Shown here piece after piece: positions 42,461 to 51,356 of a stretch of 64,000 bases of DNA. Source of the stretch: Candidatus Contendibacter sp. GTDB lineage: Bacteria; Pseudomonadota; Gammaproteobacteria; Competibacterales; Competibacteraceae. The notes under the pieces are model-generated. The model did not search any database, was not told the DNA's origin, and was given only the letters and a program-made list of their open reading frames with translations. The stretch's first letter is position 1. The number at the start of each line of letters is the position of its first letter. Location of the stretch: NCBI GenBank assembly GCA_029624675.1, contig JARSSP010000071.1:173686-237685 (forward strand), written 5' to 3'. The translations under genes and the position numbers were made by a program.

Positions 42461-43802
42461 CCCCACGCACCTCCAACCCTTCCACCCGCCCGCCGCGCCG
42501 GGGCAGATTGGCGCGCGGGACGATGGCCTGCTTGAAACCGTGCTTGGCCGCTTCCCGCAACCGCTCCTCGCCGTTGGGCACCGGGCGGATTTCCCCCGCC
42601 AGCCCGACCTCGCCGAACACTACCAGATCGATCGGCAGCGGCCGGTCGCGAAAGCTCGACAGCGCCGCCAGCAATACCGCCAAATCCGCCGCCGTCTCGT
42701 TGATCCGCACCCCGCCGACCGCGTTGACGTAGACGTCCTGGTCGTACATCGCTACCCCGCCGTGCCGGTGCAGCACCGCCAACAGCATCGCCAGTCGGTT
42801 CTGCTCCAGCCCCAGCGTCACCCGGCGCGGGTTGCCGCCGTGGCATTCGTCCACCAGCGCCTGAATTTCCACCAGCAGTGGCCGGGTGCCCTCGCGGGTG
42901 ACCATGATCACGCTCCCGGCCACCGGCGTTTCGTGGCGGGACAGAAAAATCGCCGACGGATTGCTGACCTCCTTGAGCCCGTGCTCGGTCATCGCAAACA
43001 CGCCCAGTTCGTTGACCGGCCCGTAGCGATTCTTCACCGCCCGCAGCACCCGCAACCGTCCGCTGGGATCGCCCTCGAAATACAGCACGGTGTCCACCAT
43101 GTGCTCCAGCACCCGCGGACCCGCGATCGCGCCTTCCTTGGTCACGTGCCCCACTAGGAACAGAGCCGTCCCCGTCGCCTTGGCATGGCGCACCAGTTGC
43201 GCCGCGCTCTCGCGCACCTGCGCCACCGAGCCGGGGGCCGATTGCAACCGTTCGGTGTACACGGTCTGGATCGAGTCGATCACCATCACGCGGGGCTGCT
43301 CGATCTCGGCGGTCGCCAGCACCCGTTCGACGTTGATCTCCGGCAACAGCCGCAAGCGGTCGCGGGACAGTTGCAGGCGCTGGGCGCGCAGGCTGATTTG
43401 CTGGGGCGATTCCTCGCCGCTGACGTACAAGGTCCGGTCGCGCTCGGCCAGCACCGCCAGCACTTGCAGCAGCAGGGTGGATTTGCCGATGCCGGGATCA
43501 CCGCCGATCAACGTCACCGACCCCTGAACCAATCCACCGCCCAGCACCCGGTCCAGTTCGCCATTGCCGCAGGACTGGCGGACCTCCGCGCTGGCGTCCA
43601 CTTCGGCGAGGAGGCGCACCTCGCCTGCCGCCGCCGAACCGGTGTAGCCGGTAAACTTGGCCCCGCCCTTGCCTGCTGGCGGCGCGGCGGGCGCCTCCTG
43701 CAAGGTGTTCCAGGACCCGCAGTCGCCGCACTGGCCCGACCACTTGCTGGCCTGCGCCCCACACTCGGCGCAGACATAGACGGTGCGGGCCTTAGTCACC
43801 AT
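42426..43802 (-). CDS. radA: DNA repair protein RadA
   Basis: A 458-residue RecA-like branch-migration ATPase. It has an N-terminal zinc finger (CAECG...CGDCGSW), Walker A GGDPGIGKSTLLLQ (about 90-103), Walker B RVMVIDSIQT, the RadA motif KNRYGPVNELGVFAM (KNRFG in most species; Phe to Tyr here) and a C-terminal Lon-like domain (GGVRINETAADLAVLLA). It supports recombination and fork repair. Its ATG lies inside the last codons of alr (11 bp overlap), so it belongs to the dnaB-alr-radA unit. Confidence 0.95.
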   Translation of the reverse strand: MVTKARTVYVCAECGAQASKWSGQCGDCGSWNTLQEAPAAPPAGKGGAKFTGYTGSAAAGEVRLLAEVDASAEVRQSCGNGELDRVLGGGLVQGSVTLIGGDPGIGKSTLLLQVLAVLAERDRTLYVSGEESPQQISLRAQRLQLSRDRLRLLPEINVERVLATAEIEQPRVMVIDSIQTVYTERLQSAPGSVAQVRESAAQLVRHAKATGTALFLVGHVTKEGAIAGPRVLEHMVDTVLYFEGDPSGRLRVLRAVKNRYGPVNELGVFAMTEHGLKEVSNPSAIFLSRHETPVAGSVIMVTREGTRPLLVEIQALVDECHGGNPRRVTLGLEQNRLAMLLAVLHRHGGVAMYDQDVYVNAVGGVRINETAADLAVLLAALSSFRDRPLPIDLVVFGEVGLAGEIRPVPNGEERLREAAKHGFKQAIVPRANLPRRGGRVEGLEVRGVSRLGEVMGGI

Positions 43803-44880
43803 CGGCGGGGACCACGTCGCGTTTGACCCGCGCCGTCACGCCGCATAGCAGCGTGTAGGAAATCGTCCCGGCGGCTTGGGCGATGCGCTCCACCGGCAAC
43901 CCCTCGCCCCACAGCACCACCGAATCGCCGATTCGCGCCTCGGGATGCCGACGCAAATCGAGGGTGATCATGTCCATCGACACCCGGCCGATCAGCACCG
44001 CCTCGCGGCCGTTGAGCAATACCGGCGTTCCGGACGGCGCGTGGCGCGGATAGCCGTCGCCGTAGCCGACCGCCGCCACGCCCACGTCCATGTCTTCGGG
44101 GCAGACCCACGTTCCGCCGTAACCGACCGGCTCGCCCTGGCGCAGCCGTTTGATGGAAATAAGTCGGGTGTGCAAGGTCATCACGGGGCGCAAATCCTCG
44201 TCGGGCGCCAGGCTGTCCACGAACGGCGAGGCGCCATAGAGCATGATGCCGGGCCGCACCCAGTCGAAATGCGTTCGCGGCCAGCCGAGAATGCCGGCGG
44301 AATTGGCCAGCGAGCGTTCGCCGGGCAGATCGGCGATGGCCGCCTCGAAGGTTCGGAGTTGCCGGAGGGTGTCATCACAGTCCCGCTCGTCGGCCCTCGC
44401 CAGATGGCTCATCAAGCCGATGTCGGTTCGGACGGAAGGGCCATCGCGCAGGCGCTGAAAGATGGCGGGCGCGGTCTCCGGCTCCAGCCCCAGCCGGTGC
44501 ATCCCGGTATCGATCTTCAGCCAGACCCGAACTGGCCGCTCCAGCCGGGCGGTTTCCAGCATCCGCGCCTGGTCGGGATGGTGGACGGCGACCGCCAAGT
44601 CGTGTCGGGCGCACGACGGCAATTCCGCCGCCTCGAACACACCTTCCAGCAGCAGGATCGGTCGGGTGACGCCAGCCTCGCGCAGGGTCAACGCCTCTTC
44701 AAGGCAGGCCACCGCGAAGGCGTCGGCATCCAGGGTTCGGGCGACTCGAACCAGACCGTGACCGTAACCGTCAGCCTTGACGGCAGCCGCCACCCGCCGA
44801 CCCGGCGCGGCCACCCTGACCCGCCGCAGATTGTGAACCAGCGCCCTCAGATCGAGACGCACCGTCGTTGCTCGACTCAT
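43792..44880 (-). CDS. alr: Alanine racemase
   Basis: A 362-residue PLP enzyme making D-alanine for peptidoglycan. The PLP lysine is in AAAVKADGYGHGL (about 35), with WLKIDTGMHRLGL, LANSAGILGWP, DWVRPGIMLYG and the catalytic tyrosine region VGYGDGYPRHAPSG, then IGRVSMDMITLDL. It follows dnaB by nine bases and overlaps radA, the usual gammaproteobacterial order. Confidence 0.95.
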   Translation of the reverse strand: MSRATTVRLDLRALVHNLRRVRVAAPGRRVAAAVKADGYGHGLVRVARTLDADAFAVACLEEALTLREAGVTRPILLLEGVFEAAELPSCARHDLAVAVHHPDQARMLETARLERPVRVWLKIDTGMHRLGLEPETAPAIFQRLRDGPSVRTDIGLMSHLARADERDCDDTLRQLRTFEAAIADLPGERSLANSAGILGWPRTHFDWVRPGIMLYGASPFVDSLAPDEDLRPVMTLHTRLISIKRLRQGEPVGYGGTWVCPEDMDVGVAAVGYGDGYPRHAPSGTPVLLNGREAVLIGRVSMDMITLDLRRHPEARIGDSVVLWGEGLPVERIAQAAGTISYTLLCGVTARVKRDVVPADGD

Positions 44881-44889
44881 GGTCGGAAT

Positions 44890-46308
44890 TCACCGCGTGG
44901 GTTTCAAAGCTTTCGCTCTGGCGGCCACTTCATCGCGCTGCTGGCCTATCAACCGCGCTTCGGAGATATAGCTTTCGAATCGGGTGTACTGCCCCAGGAA
45001 GGTCAGCGGAACCATGCCAATGGGACCGTTGCGTTGCTTGCCGATGATGATTTCCGCTTTGCCCTTGTCGGGGCTGTCGGGATTGTAGACTTCATCTCGG
45101 TAAATAAAACAAATTAAATCAGCATCTTGCTCGATAGCGCCCGACTCGCGTAAATCCGACATGATCGGCCGCTTGTCGCCACGCTGTTCCAGGGTGCGAT
45201 TGAGCTGCGACAGCGCCAGCACCGGCGTCCCCAGTTCCCTGGCCAGGGCCTTGAGCGAACGGGAAATCTCCGACACCTCGGTGGCCCGGTTCTCGGTGGT
45301 GCCCGGCACCTGCATCAACTGGAGATAATCCACCACGATCAGCCCCAGTTGCCCCTCCTGCCGGTGCAGGCGCCGCGCCCGCGCCCGCAATTCGGTCGGA
45401 CTCAGGCTGGAGCTGTCGTCGATGAACAGCCGCGCCTCGGACAACATGGTGATCGCCGAGGTCAGCCGTGGCCAGTCCTCCTCCTCCAGGCGGCCGGTGC
45501 GCACCTTGTGCTGATCGATCCGCCCCAGCGAGGAGACCAGCCGCATGATCAGGCTCTCGCCCGGCATTTCCATGCTGAACACCGCCACCGGGCACTTCAC
45601 CTGGATCGCCGCGAATTCGACGATGTTCATCGCCAGGGCGGTCTTGCCCATCGATGGCCGCCCGGCGATCACGATCAAGTCGCCGCGTTGCAAACCGGCG
45701 GTCATCTCGTCGAAATCCTGCCAGCCGGTGGGAATGCCGGTGATGGGATTGTCGCGCTCGAACAGGATATCGATCCGCTCGACCGTGCGCGCCAGCAAAT
45801 CCTTGATGCCGGTGAAGCCCTGCCGGGCGCGGGAACCCCGCTCGGCAATGGCGAACACTCGCTGCTCGGCGTCGTCCAGCAGTTCTCGGGTATCGCGGCC
45901 CCGGGGATCGTAGGCGCTGTCGGCAATTTCAGTACTGGTGCGAATCAGTTCGCGGCGGATCGCACGTTCGCGGATGATGTCGGCGTAAGCGCGGACGTTG
46001 GCGGCGCTGGGCGTATCCCGCACCATCACTCCCAGATAGGCGAAGCCGCCCGCTTCCTCCAACTGGTTGTTATCCTCCAGCCACTCCGCCAGCGTCAGCA
46101 GATCGAAGGGCTTGCCGCTTTCCGCCAGGCGGCGGATGGCGCGAAAGAGCAACCGATGATCGTTTCGGTAGAAATCGCTTTCATCCAATCGGTCCGCCAC
46201 CTGATCCCAGGTGGCGTTGTCCAGCATCAGGCCCCCGAGCACCGCCTGCTCGGCTTCAAGCGAATGCGGCGGCGTCCGCAACGCCTCGGTGTCGGGGTCC
46301 TTCTTCAT
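44890..46308 (-). CDS. dnaB: Replicative DNA helicase DnaB
   Basis: A 472-residue hexameric replicative helicase. The N-terminal domain (PPHSLEAEQAVLGGLMLDN) is followed by a linker and a RecA-like domain with Walker A IAGRPSMGKTALAMNIVE (about 213-230), VFSMEMPGESLIMRL, LGLIVVDYLQLMQVPG and the arginine-finger region KQRNGPIGMVPLTF. No intein is present. It lies 178 bp downstream of rplI, in the common ribosomal-replication cluster. Confidence 0.97.
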   Translation of the reverse strand: MKKDPDTEALRTPPHSLEAEQAVLGGLMLDNATWDQVADRLDESDFYRNDHRLLFRAIRRLAESGKPFDLLTLAEWLEDNNQLEEAGGFAYLGVMVRDTPSAANVRAYADIIRERAIRRELIRTSTEIADSAYDPRGRDTRELLDDAEQRVFAIAERGSRARQGFTGIKDLLARTVERIDILFERDNPITGIPTGWQDFDEMTAGLQRGDLIVIAGRPSMGKTALAMNIVEFAAIQVKCPVAVFSMEMPGESLIMRLVSSLGRIDQHKVRTGRLEEEDWPRLTSAITMLSEARLFIDDSSSLSPTELRARARRLHRQEGQLGLIVVDYLQLMQVPGTTENRATEVSEISRSLKALARELGTPVLALSQLNRTLEQRGDKRPIMSDLRESGAIEQDADLICFIYRDEVYNPDSPDKGKAEIIIGKQRNGPIGMVPLTFLGQYTRFESYISEARLIGQQRDEVAARAKALKPTR

Positions 46309-46486
46309 GACGGAACTCTCGAAGCCAAACCGGCGATCCGCCGCCCGTCGGCTGGGTCCGGCGGCGCGGCCACGAAATTCCCGCGAAGGGAGAAGCGCCC
46401 GCCAGGTGGATTGACCACCGCCGGGCTAGGTTCGCGCGCGGGGTCATCTTAGTGTAGCCCACCCCGACACGCACGCCGATCGGCGC

Positions 46487-46936
46487 TCAAGCCTCAGCGA
46501 TGACATTGACCCGAATTTGGGTCCGAACCTCGCCGTGCAAGTGCAGGTCCACGTCGTATTCGCCGATTTGGCGAATTGATCCAGTCGGCAATCGCACTTC
46601 TTGCTTTTGCAATTCGATGCCGGCGGCGGACACCGCGTTGGCGATATCGGCCGGACCGACCGAGCCAAACAGCCGGCCTTCGCTGCCAGTCTTCACCGAC
46701 AGGGTGACGATCAGCTCAGCCAACTGCTCGGCGCGGGCCCTAGCCTTGGCCAAGGACTCGGCGGCGATCCGCTCCAGCTCGGCGCGACGGGCCTCGAAAC
46801 GAGCCAGGTTGGCTGCGGTCGCCTCGGTCGCCTTGCCTCTAGGAATCAAAAAATTGCGGGCATAGCCCGGCTTGACCTTGACCCGATCCCCCAGAACGCC
46901 CAGGCTGGTGACTTTTTCCAGCAGAATGATTTCCAT
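46487..46936 (-). CDS. rplI: 50S ribosomal protein L9
   Basis: A 149-residue protein with the L9 N-terminal RNA-binding domain (MEIILLEKVTSLGVLGDRV, KPGYARNFLIPRGKA), a long connecting helix, and the C-terminal domain (EGRLFGSVGPADIANAV; GEYDVDLHLHGEV). The normal length is about 149. It is separated from rpsR by a decayed gene at 47024-47253. Confidence 0.97.
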   Translation of the reverse strand: MEIILLEKVTSLGVLGDRVKVKPGYARNFLIPRGKATEATAANLARFEARRAELERIAAESLAKARARAEQLAELIVTLSVKTGSEGRLFGSVGPADIANAVSAAGIELQKQEVRLPTGSIRQIGEYDVDLHLHGEVRTQIRVNVIAEA

Positions 46937-47023
46937 CGTCGGATACTCCAGAATTCGATTCGATTTGATGCATAAACACGGTTCAGAGGCGTTTTGAGAC
47001 GGCCTCTTTCGTCGAAAAAGATA

Positions 47024-47253
47024 TTATCGCAGCAGACTTAGCGACACTGCGGCCCGAAAGGCACGGAACAGCGACACTGTGGCGCGCAACACCAGGGCCA
47101 GTAGCCATGGCGGCAACCAATAAACCGGCAACACGGCCAACATCGGCCACGGCGTGCCCAGCGTCATCCGGTCAGAGCCGCCACGTCAACCCGGCCAGCG
47201 CCATCAGCCACGCCCCCTCGGCCGCGCATGACAAAGGCGGTGAGTGATTTCAT
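47024..47253 (-). pseudogene. Decayed DUF2232-like membrane protein gene between rpsR and rplI
   Basis: Two short out-of-frame pieces fit the two ends of the membrane protein that many gammaproteobacteria encode between rpsR and rplI (usually about 290-300 residues). At 47253 an ATG gives MKSLTAFVMRGRG; a +1 shift then continues as AWLMALAGLTWRL. At 47167 a second frame gives WLPPWLLALVLRATVSLF and ends at 47024. Only about 230 bp remain, so most of the middle is gone. The assignment rests on position and short motif likeness. Alternatively, these are chance frames in a spacer. Confidence 0.5.
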
Positions 47254-47306
47254 GGGCGTGCCGCGAGGCGACGGCGACGGTGGCGGAACCCTCGTCCCAC
47301 CCAAAC

Positions 47307-47531
47307 TCAATGCCGGTCGCAATAAGGCAGCAGCGCCAGAAACCGGGCGCGTTTGATCGCCACCGACAACTGCCGCTGATAGCGGGCCTTGGTGCCGGTG
47401 ATGCGGCACGGCACGATCTTCCCGGTCTCGGTGATGTAGTTCTTCAGGACGGCGATGTCCTTGTAGTCGATTTCCTTGACGCCCTCGGCGGTGAAACGGC
47501 AAAACTTCTTGCGACGGAAAAAACGCGACAT
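47307..47531 (-). CDS. rpsR: 30S ribosomal protein S18
   Basis: A 74-residue S18 with MSRFFRRKKFCRFTAEGV, DYKDIAVLKNYITETGKIVP, RITGTKARYQRQLSVAIKRA and the end FLALLPYCDRH. The start is the ATG at 47531; a longer start three codons upstream would overlap priB. It binds with S6, encoded two genes upstream. Confidence 0.96.
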   Translation of the reverse strand: MSRFFRRKKFCRFTAEGVKEIDYKDIAVLKNYITETGKIVPCRITGTKARYQRQLSVAIKRARFLALLPYCDRH

Positions 47532-47536
47532 GATGG

Positions 47537-47878
47537 TCAACCCTCGGATGATTCGGTAGCGAGAATCTCAATGCGGGCGGCGTGCAATACCAGCCGGTAT
47601 TCGCCCTCGCGGTGGTTGGCGCGGCTGACGAAACCTTGAATTCGGACGCGGGCGTCCGACGCCAATCGGCGGGCGGTGTCGGCGAGGGCGTCGCCGCAGG
47701 CCATGACGGGAATCCGGCAGCGCGCCTCGCGGGGCAAACCAGCTTCCCGTTGCTCGGAACGATGCTCCAGCAGAAAACGACTGATCGGCACGCCGGCCGG
47801 CGTGATCCGGGTCTCGCAGGCCCCGGCCAACTGACCAACGATGATCAGACAGTTGTCGGCGGGCGGCGCGGACAGCAT
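47537..47878 (-). CDS. priB: Primosomal replication protein N (PriB)
   Basis: A 113-residue single-strand-binding OB-fold protein for PriA-dependent replication restart. Visible features are NCLIIVGQLAGACETRITPAG at the start (read as NCLIIVGQL, then TPAGVPISRFLLEHRSEQ), GDALADTARRLASDARVRIQGFVS and LVLHAARIEIL. It is between rpsF and rpsR as in E. coli. PriB is restricted to gamma- and betaproteobacteria, which supports the taxonomic reading. Confidence 0.9.
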   Translation of the reverse strand: MLSAPPADNCLIIVGQLAGACETRITPAGVPISRFLLEHRSEQREAGLPREARCRIPVMACGDALADTARRLASDARVRIQGFVSRANHREGEYRLVLHAARIEILATESSEG

Positions 47879-47902
47879 GGCGGCGCGCGATCGGCGGCTG
47901 GC

Positions 47903-48334
47903 TCAGGCGGCCTCGTCGTCGGCCTCGGTCTCGGCCTCGTCGTCAGCCTCTTCCCGTTCGGCGCGACGGCCACGGGGCTCGTGTTCGTCTCGGTCGTCGC
48001 GGGTCTCGCGCTCGTCGCGGGACCGAACCAGCGGCGACGGTTCGGTTTCGGGACCATCCTTTTGGATGATGAGATTACGGATGACGGCGTCGTTGAACCG
48101 GAACGCGCTTTGTATTTCATCCAGCACCGACTGGCCGCACTCGACATTCATCAGGACGTAGTGGGCCTTGTGGATCTTGTTGATCGGATAGGCCAACTGC
48201 CGCCGGCCCCAGTCCTCGAACCGGTGAACCTTGCCGCCGTTTTCCTCGATCAGCGCGCGATAGCGATCCACCATCGCCTGAACCTGATCGCTCTGATCGG
48301 GATGCACCATAAACACGATTTCATAATGACGCAT
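47903..48334 (-). CDS. rpsF: 30S ribosomal protein S6
   Basis: A 143-residue S6: MRHYEIVFMVHPDQSDQV, HRFEDWGRRQLAYPINKIHKAHYVLMNVE and FNDAVIRNLIIQKDGP are diagnostic. The C-terminus is a long acidic/basic tail (about residues 105-143, rich in Glu, Asp and Arg), like the glutamate tail modified by RimK in E. coli but with more arginines. The ATG at 48334 was chosen over an upstream in-frame start because the S6 fold begins there. Confidence 0.96.
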   Translation of the reverse strand: MRHYEIVFMVHPDQSDQVQAMVDRYRALIEENGGKVHRFEDWGRRQLAYPINKIHKAHYVLMNVECGQSVLDEIQSAFRFNDAVIRNLIIQKDGPETEPSPLVRSRDERETRDDRDEHEPRGRRAEREEADDEAETEADDEAA

Positions 48335-48359
48335 GAAAGCTCCCCACGGATTGAAACAG

Positions 48360-48380
48360 CCTCCCGCGCAAGCGGTGAGG
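48360..48380 (-). promoter_or_regulatory. Hairpin in the rpsF leader
   Basis: On the minus strand CCTC a CCGC (48380-48372) pairs with GCGG GAGG (48367-48360) around a four-base loop, with one bulged A. It lies 26 bases upstream of the rpsF ATG. Many rpsF leaders carry an S6:S18-binding hairpin for feedback control; whether this is that motif cannot be shown by eye. Confidence 0.4.
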
Positions 48381-48418
48381 CAAGGAGTCGCGACCCGGAC
48401 GGGCCGCAAGGGGTAAGC

Positions 48419-48447
48419 ATTCTAGGGGGAAAGATCGGGAGGCGCAA
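48419..48447 (-). promoter_or_regulatory. Promoter for the rpsF-priB-rpsR-rplI unit
   Basis: On the minus strand TTGCGC (48447-48442), a 17-base spacer and TAGAAT (48424-48419) lie in the gap after cobS. The predicted leader is about 78 nt. Confidence 0.5.
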
Positions 48448-48452
48448 CGGCG

Positions 48453-49196
48453 CTATCCCGTCAGCAACGTCGGCGTCAACAACGCGACAGTTTCGGCCAG
48501 CTCGCAGGCCGCGCCGAGCGTATCGCCGGTCGCCCCACCCAACCGCGCCAGCAGTCCATGGCGCAATCCGACCAAACCCAGGCCCAACGCAACCAGCAGC
48601 ACCCCACCCTGCCATTCCAGAAAGGCGACGGTCGCGACGGCGATGAGGAGCACCAGCAAGCCGCAGCTCACGCGGGGCAAATGATTCGCGTAGGGCGCCC
48701 CCAAACCGTCGGGGTGGATATAGGGCATGGTGATCAGCAGCACAAGGATGACGGCGCGGCCCAGCACGGGCGCCAATAACAAGGGGACGCGGGCGTCGCC
48801 GGCCAGCAGCGCCTGCAGGGCCGCGAATTTGGTCAGCAACACCAGCACGACCGCGACAATGGCGATGGGGCCGCTGCGAGGGTCCTTCATGATCGCCAGG
48901 GTACGGTCGCGGTTACCCTGGCCGCCGATCCAGGCGTCGGCGGTGTCGGCCAGCCCGTCCAGATGCAACCCGCCGGTCAGCAACACCCACGCCGCCAGCA
49001 CCAGCGCCGCCAATACGCCGGGATCGACCAGCCACAGCACGGTGTGCAGTCCGGCCAGCAGCGCGCCGATGAGCAATCCCACCACCGGGAAGAACAAGAC
49101 CGACAGTCCCAGTTCCTCGGGGCGCGGTGGACCGCTGGACGGCGGAACCGGCAGCCGGGTTAGCAATTGCAAAGCCAGCGCGAAAGCGCGGATCAT
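48453..49196 (-). CDS. cobS: Adenosylcobinamide-GDP ribazoletransferase (cobalamin synthase)
   Basis: A 247-residue inner-membrane enzyme joining adenosylcobinamide-GDP and alpha-ribazole. It shows ALQLLTRLPVP at the start, GLHLDGLADTADAW with the conserved HLDGLADTADA motif, IMKDPRSGPIAIVAVVLVLL and about six membrane segments. The ATG at 49196 overlaps the cobC stop by four bases. Last gene of cobU-cobT-cobC-cobS. Confidence 0.93.
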   Translation of the reverse strand: MIRAFALALQLLTRLPVPPSSGPPRPEELGLSVLFFPVVGLLIGALLAGLHTVLWLVDPGVLAALVLAAWVLLTGGLHLDGLADTADAWIGGQGNRDRTLAIMKDPRSGPIAIVAVVLVLLTKFAALQALLAGDARVPLLLAPVLGRAVILVLLITMPYIHPDGLGAPYANHLPRVSCGLLVLLIAVATVAFLEWQGGVLLVALGLGLVGLRHGLLARLGGATGDTLGAACELAETVALLTPTLLTG

Positions 49197-49801
49197 GCCA
49201 GCCGGCCGTTGTGAAACACCAAATGGGGATCGGCCTCCGGATCGTGGTGTTGGCGAATACGGCTGAGCGCGGCGAAAGGCACCTCGATTCGCCAGATCCG
49301 CCGCACCGGCATGTCGAGCAGACGGCGTAGCACCATGCGAATGGTGCCGCCGTGAGCGATCAGGAGTACATGCCGCCCGTGATGGCGCCACATCAGCTCG
49401 TCCCAGGCCCGGCCGACACGCCGGTCGAACGCCTCGACCGGCTCGCCGCCGGGAATCGGATGCGCGACCGGCTCGCGCCAGAAGCGCGCCAGCGCCCGCG
49501 GGTCGGTGTCATGCACCTCGGCCACGCTGCGACCTTCCCAGACCCCGAAGCCGATTTCCCCGAAGTCGTCGACGATTTCCAGTGGCCGGTCCAGGCGTGT
49601 GGCCAGTTCGCGGGCGAAGGCGGCGCAGCGGATCAGTGGCGAACTGACGATGGCCTCCCATTCCCGATAGTCGCCCACCGCCGCGCGCATCTGCTCCCAG
49701 CCGCGCGGGCTGAGCGGATCGTCGACCGATCCCCGAAACATCTGGCCGCCTTCCGGTTCACCGTGCCGCAGCAAATCCACGATGGTGAAATCACCGCTCA
49801 T
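49193..49801 (-). CDS. cobC: Histidine phosphatase family, likely alpha-ribazole phosphatase
   Basis: A 202-residue phosphoglycerate-mutase-like phosphatase. The catalytic motif LLRHGEPEGG is at about 11-20, with VSSPLIRCAAFARELA, FGVWEGRS and the second histidine in VLLIAHGGTIRMVLR. The place between cobT and cobS points to dephosphorylation of alpha-ribazole 5'-phosphate. The ATG at 49801 overlaps the cobT stop by four bases; the frame upstream of it is within cobT. Confidence 0.85.
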   Translation of the reverse strand: MSGDFTIVDLLRHGEPEGGQMFRGSVDDPLSPRGWEQMRAAVGDYREWEAIVSSPLIRCAAFARELATRLDRPLEIVDDFGEIGFGVWEGRSVAEVHDTDPRALARFWREPVAHPIPGGEPVEAFDRRVGRAWDELMWRHHGRHVLLIAHGGTIRMVLRRLLDMPVRRIWRIEVPFAALSRIRQHHDPEADPHLVFHNGRLA

Positions 49802-50841
49802 GCCCGCGAGACTCCGGCTTCGGCGAAGGTGGCCATGTCGGCGTGCAGGGCGGCGGCGGCGCGCAAAATCGGCATGGCCACGGCCGCGCCGCTGCCTTCG
49901 CCCAGCCGCATGCTCAGATCGAGCAGCGGTTTCACCGCCAGCGCGTCCATGAGTTGGCGGTGGCCAGGCTCGGCGGAACAGTGCGAATAAAAGAGCCAAG
50001 CCGCCAGTTCCGGGCGCAATCGCACCGCGACTAGGGCGGCGGCGGTGGCGATGAAGCCATCCACCAGGGCCGGCAGGCCGAGTTGGCCGCAACGCAGGTA
50101 GGCACCCGCCAGCGCGGCGATCTCGAAGCCCCCCAGCCGTTGCAGCGCGATCAGCGGTTGGTCGCTACGCTGGTGGGCCAGCGCTCGTTCGATGACCAAC
50201 GCCTTGCGAGCGACACCGGCGGCGTCCAAACCGGTGCCGGGACCGGCGAGACGCGCGGCAGGCAGGCCGAGCAGCGAACAGGCGATGGCGGCGGCGCTGG
50301 TGGTGTTGCCGATACCCATCTCGCCGCCGATAAACAGTCGCGCGCCATTGATCGCCGCCCGTTCGGCGGCATCATGACCGGCCATTAGTGCGTCGCGCAA
50401 CTGGTCGACCGTCATCGCCGGCTCGCGCACGAAGTTGGCCGTGCCCGGTCCGACCCGGGCGTCCAGCACGCCTGGCAGTTCCTCCAACGGCCGCACGGTG
50501 CCGACGTTGACCACTTCCAGGCGGGCGTCCCAGGTCCGGGCCAACACGCTGATGGCCGCGCCGCCCCGGGCGAAGTTGCGGACCATTTCGGCGGTCACGA
50601 TCTGCGGGAAGGCGGAAACACCCTCGGCCACCACGCCGTGATCGCCAGCGAACACCGTGATCCACACCTTATCCACTCGCGGTCGTTGAACGCCCTGCAT
50701 CGCGGCCAGCGTGACGCCCAGTTCCTCCAGTCGGCCCAGCGAACCAGGCGGCTTGGTGAGTTGCGCCTGCCGCTCGCGGGCGGCGGCCAGCACAGCGGCG
50801 TCGAGGGTGACGATGGGTGCGTCGTACCAATGATGGCTCAT
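49798..50841 (-). CDS. cobT: Nicotinate-nucleotide-dimethylbenzimidazole phosphoribosyltransferase
   Basis: A 347-residue enzyme making alpha-ribazole 5'-phosphate from nicotinate mononucleotide and dimethylbenzimidazole. It shows LTKPPGSLGRLEELG, WITVFAGDHGVVAEGVSAFP, IGGEMGIGNTTSAAAI and LGEGSGAAVAMPI, which contains the general-base glutamate. Four-base overlaps join it to cobU and cobC. Confidence 0.95.
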   Translation of the reverse strand: MSHHWYDAPIVTLDAAVLAAARERQAQLTKPPGSLGRLEELGVTLAAMQGVQRPRVDKVWITVFAGDHGVVAEGVSAFPQIVTAEMVRNFARGGAAISVLARTWDARLEVVNVGTVRPLEELPGVLDARVGPGTANFVREPAMTVDQLRDALMAGHDAAERAAINGARLFIGGEMGIGNTTSAAAIACSLLGLPAARLAGPGTGLDAAGVARKALVIERALAHQRSDQPLIALQRLGGFEIAALAGAYLRCGQLGLPALVDGFIATAAALVAVRLRPELAAWLFYSHCSAEPGHRQLMDALAVKPLLDLSMRLGEGSGAAVAMPILRAAAALHADMATFAEAGVSRA

Positions 50842-51356
50842 GCGGGACAGTCCTTGAGGGTAAGGGAAAAACCGGCGATCACGAAGCTGACCCGGTCACA
50901 GCATTGGGCGACCGTCTGATGCAGGCGGCCGGCTTCATCGCGAAACCGACGGGCCAGCGGGTTGGCGGGGACGATACCCTGACCGACTTCGTTGCTCACC
51001 AGCAAAATGTGACCGGGCAAGGTGGGCAGCACGGTCAACAGGGCCTGGGTTTCGGCGGCCAGCGCGTCGTCGCCGGCGGCCAGCAGGTTGCCCAGCCACA
51101 ACGTCAGGCAATCCACCAGCAGGCAACGGCTTGGAGCGGCGTGGGCGCGCAAGGCGGCGGCCAGGGCCAAGGGTTCCTCGACCAGCGCCCAGTGGCCCGG
51201 CCGTTCGGCGCGGTGGCGGGCGATGCGCTCGGCCATTTCCGCGTCACCCGCCTGGGCGGTGGCGAGGTAAGTGACACCGAAGCCGCTGTCGGCGGCCCGG
51301 CGCTGGGCGAAGGCGCTTTTGCCCGAGCGGGCGCCGCCGAGAATGAATTCCTTCAT
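50838..51356 (-). CDS. cobU: Adenosylcobinamide kinase/guanylyltransferase
   Basis: A 172-residue bifunctional enzyme activating the corrinoid before lower-ligand attachment. The P-loop ILGGARSGKSAFAQRRA is at residues 4-20, with TYLATAQAGDAEMAERIARH and VDCLTLWLGNLL, and the end VSNEVGQGIVPANPLARRFRDE is split by family hallmarks NEVGxGIVP. First gene of the four-gene unit. No cobalamin riboswitch was found upstream. Confidence 0.94.
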   Translation of the reverse strand: MKEFILGGARSGKSAFAQRRAADSGFGVTYLATAQAGDAEMAERIARHRAERPGHWALVEEPLALAAALRAHAAPSRCLLVDCLTLWLGNLLAAGDDALAAETQALLTVLPTLPGHILLVSNEVGQGIVPANPLARRFRDEAGRLHQTVAQCCDRVSFVIAGFSLTLKDCPA

